Shown one piece after another: positions 62,815 to 64,000 of a DNA stretch of 64,000 bases. The stretch covers positions 306,917 to 370,916 of the forward strand of contig CAYGBC010000050.1 in assembly GCA_964348015.1 (NCBI GenBank). Reading direction: 5' to 3'. Position 1 is the stretch's first letter; every line of letters starts with the position of its first letter. This stretch comes from SOIA01 sp964348015 (GTDB lineage Bacteria > Acidobacteriota > Aminicenantia > Aminicenantales > Aminicenantaceae). The notes under the pieces were generated by a model, which saw only the letters and a list, made by a program, of their open reading frames with translations, searched no databases and was not told the origin of the DNA. The position numbers were made by a program, and so were the translations under genes.

Positions 62815-63462
62815 ATGAAAAAAGCAAAAGTGGCCTCTTATTTGGGAATCGCGCTGCTCGTATCACTTATCGCGACTACAGGCTGTGCTTCTAAAAAAAT
62901 GGTTCTTGGGGAGGTGGCAGCTCTGGACCAGAAACTGGAAGGCGTGGAAAGCACGGTCGAAGAGAACCAGAAAAGACTGAAAGAGCATGATGAAAGGTTG
63001 TCAACACTCGGCTCCCTGATCTCCCAGCAGGAATCCGCGATGAGTCAGCAGGAGTCTGAATTTGAAGGGAAGATCGAAGAAGTCAAAAAGCTCGCTCAAG
63101 GAAAATTGATTCTTCAAGCCGTCATCCAGAGTGATGTCGCCAAATTTGAAACAGACAGCTACGAACTCAGTGACGAAGCCAAGGTGATATTGGATGAGTT
63201 CATCCAGACGCTCATCGCTGAAGACAGAGGTGTGTATCTTGAAATTCAGGGACATACAGACGACCGCGGGCCGGACGCCTGGAATTTACTGCTAGGGAAG
63301 AAAAGAGCTGATTCTGTGGTGGATTATCTCCACAAGCAGTACAATATCCCCCTCCACAGGATGGATGCCATCACCTACGGAAGCTCAAGCCCGGTAGCCG
63401 ACAATTCCACAAGCGAGGGCAGAGCCCAAAACAGACGCGTGGTGGTTTTAGTCTACGAATAG
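62815..63462 (+). CDS. OmpA/Pal-like peptidoglycan-binding lipoprotein
   Basis: 215 residues from the ATG at 62815 (GGAGG just before; an ATG at 62803 lacks one). Lipoprotein signal with lipobox ending TTGCAS. A coiled coil (about 35-90) follows. The OmpA domain (about 110-215) has the diagnostic LEIQGHTDDRG and RAQNRRVVVLVY, in which Asp and Arg contact diaminopimelate. It should be outer-membrane-anchored and bind peptidoglycan. Two copies of GATTATCA, 14 bases apart (62770 and 62784), lie upstream. Confidence 0.9.
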   Translation: MKKAKVASYLGIALLVSLIATTGCASKKMVLGEVAALDQKLEGVESTVEENQKRLKEHDERLSTLGSLISQQESAMSQQESEFEGKIEEVKKLAQGKLILQAVIQSDVAKFETDSYELSDEAKVILDEFIQTLIAEDRGVYLEIQGHTDDRGPDAWNLLLGKKRADSVVDYLHKQYNIPLHRMDAITYGSSSPVADNSTSEGRAQNRRVVVLVYE

Positions 63463-63644
63463 GAAGAAATAAAGCGTTCTCTGTTCCGCTTACAGGCCTA
63501 TAAGGCAGTTTTCCCAAAATCAATTATAATCAAGAACTGGCTGTATAATTCCGATAAAAAACGAATCCTAGACTTCTTTTATACACGAGCAGAACAGCCT
63601 TAGGTCGCAGTCTCTGAAGTCCAGGTTTATCTGATGCTGGGGAT
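63463..63644. other. Intergenic region with possible weak hairpins
   Basis: 182 bases. GCCT-ATA-AGGC near 63496 followed by AGTTTT could be a weak terminator of the lipoprotein gene, but the stem is short. Nothing else is supported. Confidence 0.3.
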
Positions 63645-64000
63645 ATGAAGAAAACTGCTTCCCGACAGAAAATTAAATTCTCTCCCAAAGATCAGAAAAC
63701 TCTCCTGACTCTTGATGAAATCGTGATGCAGGAATCTGTGAGAGCCGTTATTGATAATGTCATCCCTAAAGTGGAACAGAAACTGGAGGTAAATCCAGAG
63801 GATATATTAGCCTGGGAACCAATCCCTTTATCAATTTATGGCGGAAAACTTCCGCATACCATTCATTCAAGCTGGGTGTTTGTCATACGGGCCGCGTCTG
63901 AATCAGGCGCGGAGAGGCATCCGAACAGCCATCAATACATGATGTCTTTCAGAGGTACAGGGGATCTCCAGATTAAAATCGATGAAAAATGGGAATCGAA
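63645..64000 (+). CDS. Gene cut by the right window edge, unknown
   Basis: An open frame runs from the ATG at 63645 to the last base (118 codons) without a stop. The product starts MKKTASRQKIKFSPKDQKT and later has ERHPNSHQYMMSFRGTGDLQI, which looks like a cupin-type or beta-rich region with paired His, but the rest is missing. No strong ribosome site before the ATG (GGGGATATG). No signal peptide. Family not recognised. Confidence 0.55.
   Translation, partial: MKKTASRQKIKFSPKDQKTLLTLDEIVMQESVRAVIDNVIPKVEQKLEVNPEDILAWEPIPLSIYGGKLPHTIHSSWVFVIRAASESGAERHPNSHQYMMSFRGTGDLQIKIDEKWES

Overview
The window reads as chromosome of an uncultivated Gram-negative (diderm) bacterium. The mix of genes points to the Acidobacteriota/Aminicenantes (former OP8) side of the tree: FtsX-type permeases of about 790 residues, a DUF5916 barrel protein, a VPS10/BNR propeller protein, an acidobacterial-type VWFA protein, M14 peptidases carrying calcium-type DxDxDG loops, DUF6599, DUF362 and a Tat-exported TldD. 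That placement is inference from gene content; there is no rRNA or other marker here. I recognised no tRNA, rRNA, CRISPR array, transposase or prophage. Coding density is high and Shine-Dalgarno sequences (GGAGG type) are strong, which let me correct many starts.

Layout. 1-5.5 kb: three tandem paralogs of an unrecognised exported family (the first cut by the window edge, the third lacking the C-terminal domain) plus a TPR-like exported protein. 5.7-7.2 kb: small membrane proteins, a YraQ-type permease and a DUF3795 protein. 7.2-18 kb: a two-component system (NtrY-like kinase and NtrC-type sigma-54 activator) divergent from an efflux operon of adaptor, ATPase, three small unknown proteins, fused 8-TM permease, second ATPase and TolC-like channel. 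The operon is preceded by a perfect-looking sigma-54 promoter (TGGCAC-N5-TTGCA), the best regulatory signal in the window. 18-21 kb: a TldD/TldE pair, TldD with a Tat signal. 21-31.5 kb: a DUF5916 protein, two M14 carboxypeptidase-family proteins (one with its catalytic residues altered) and a VPS10/BNR propeller protein. 31.6-35 kb: an SDR, then a corrinoid methyltransferase operon (corrinoid protein, MetH-activation-like protein, non-pyrrolysine MttB homolog).

35-48.6 kb: assorted single genes: a membrane methyltransferase, an esterase-TPR fusion, a cupin, a class I methyltransferase, a tetrapyrrole methylase with a signal peptide, a POT-like transporter, a YiiX-type papain-like enzyme with inserted membrane helices, an Fn3 and repeat protein followed by a secreted kinase-fold protein, a sulfatase-like/TPR protein, a Tat ferredoxin-aldo/keto reductase and a zinc protease. 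48.7-53.2 kb: a GntR(YtrA)-regulated ABC operon whose promoter lies in a perfect 10-bp inverted repeat, with a permease fused to a beta-propeller. 53.4-64 kb: DUF6599/DUF362 pair, exported proline iminopeptidase, ECF sigma/anti-sigma/HEAT-repeat operon, SDR, VWFA protein, OmpA/Pal-like lipoprotein and a gene cut by the right edge.

Much of the coding capacity is for envelope and secreted proteins (peptidases, propellers, exporters, envelope-stress-type regulation), consistent with a peptide- or polymer-degrading heterotroph with some C1 (methylated amine or betaine type) metabolism. That lifestyle statement is inference.
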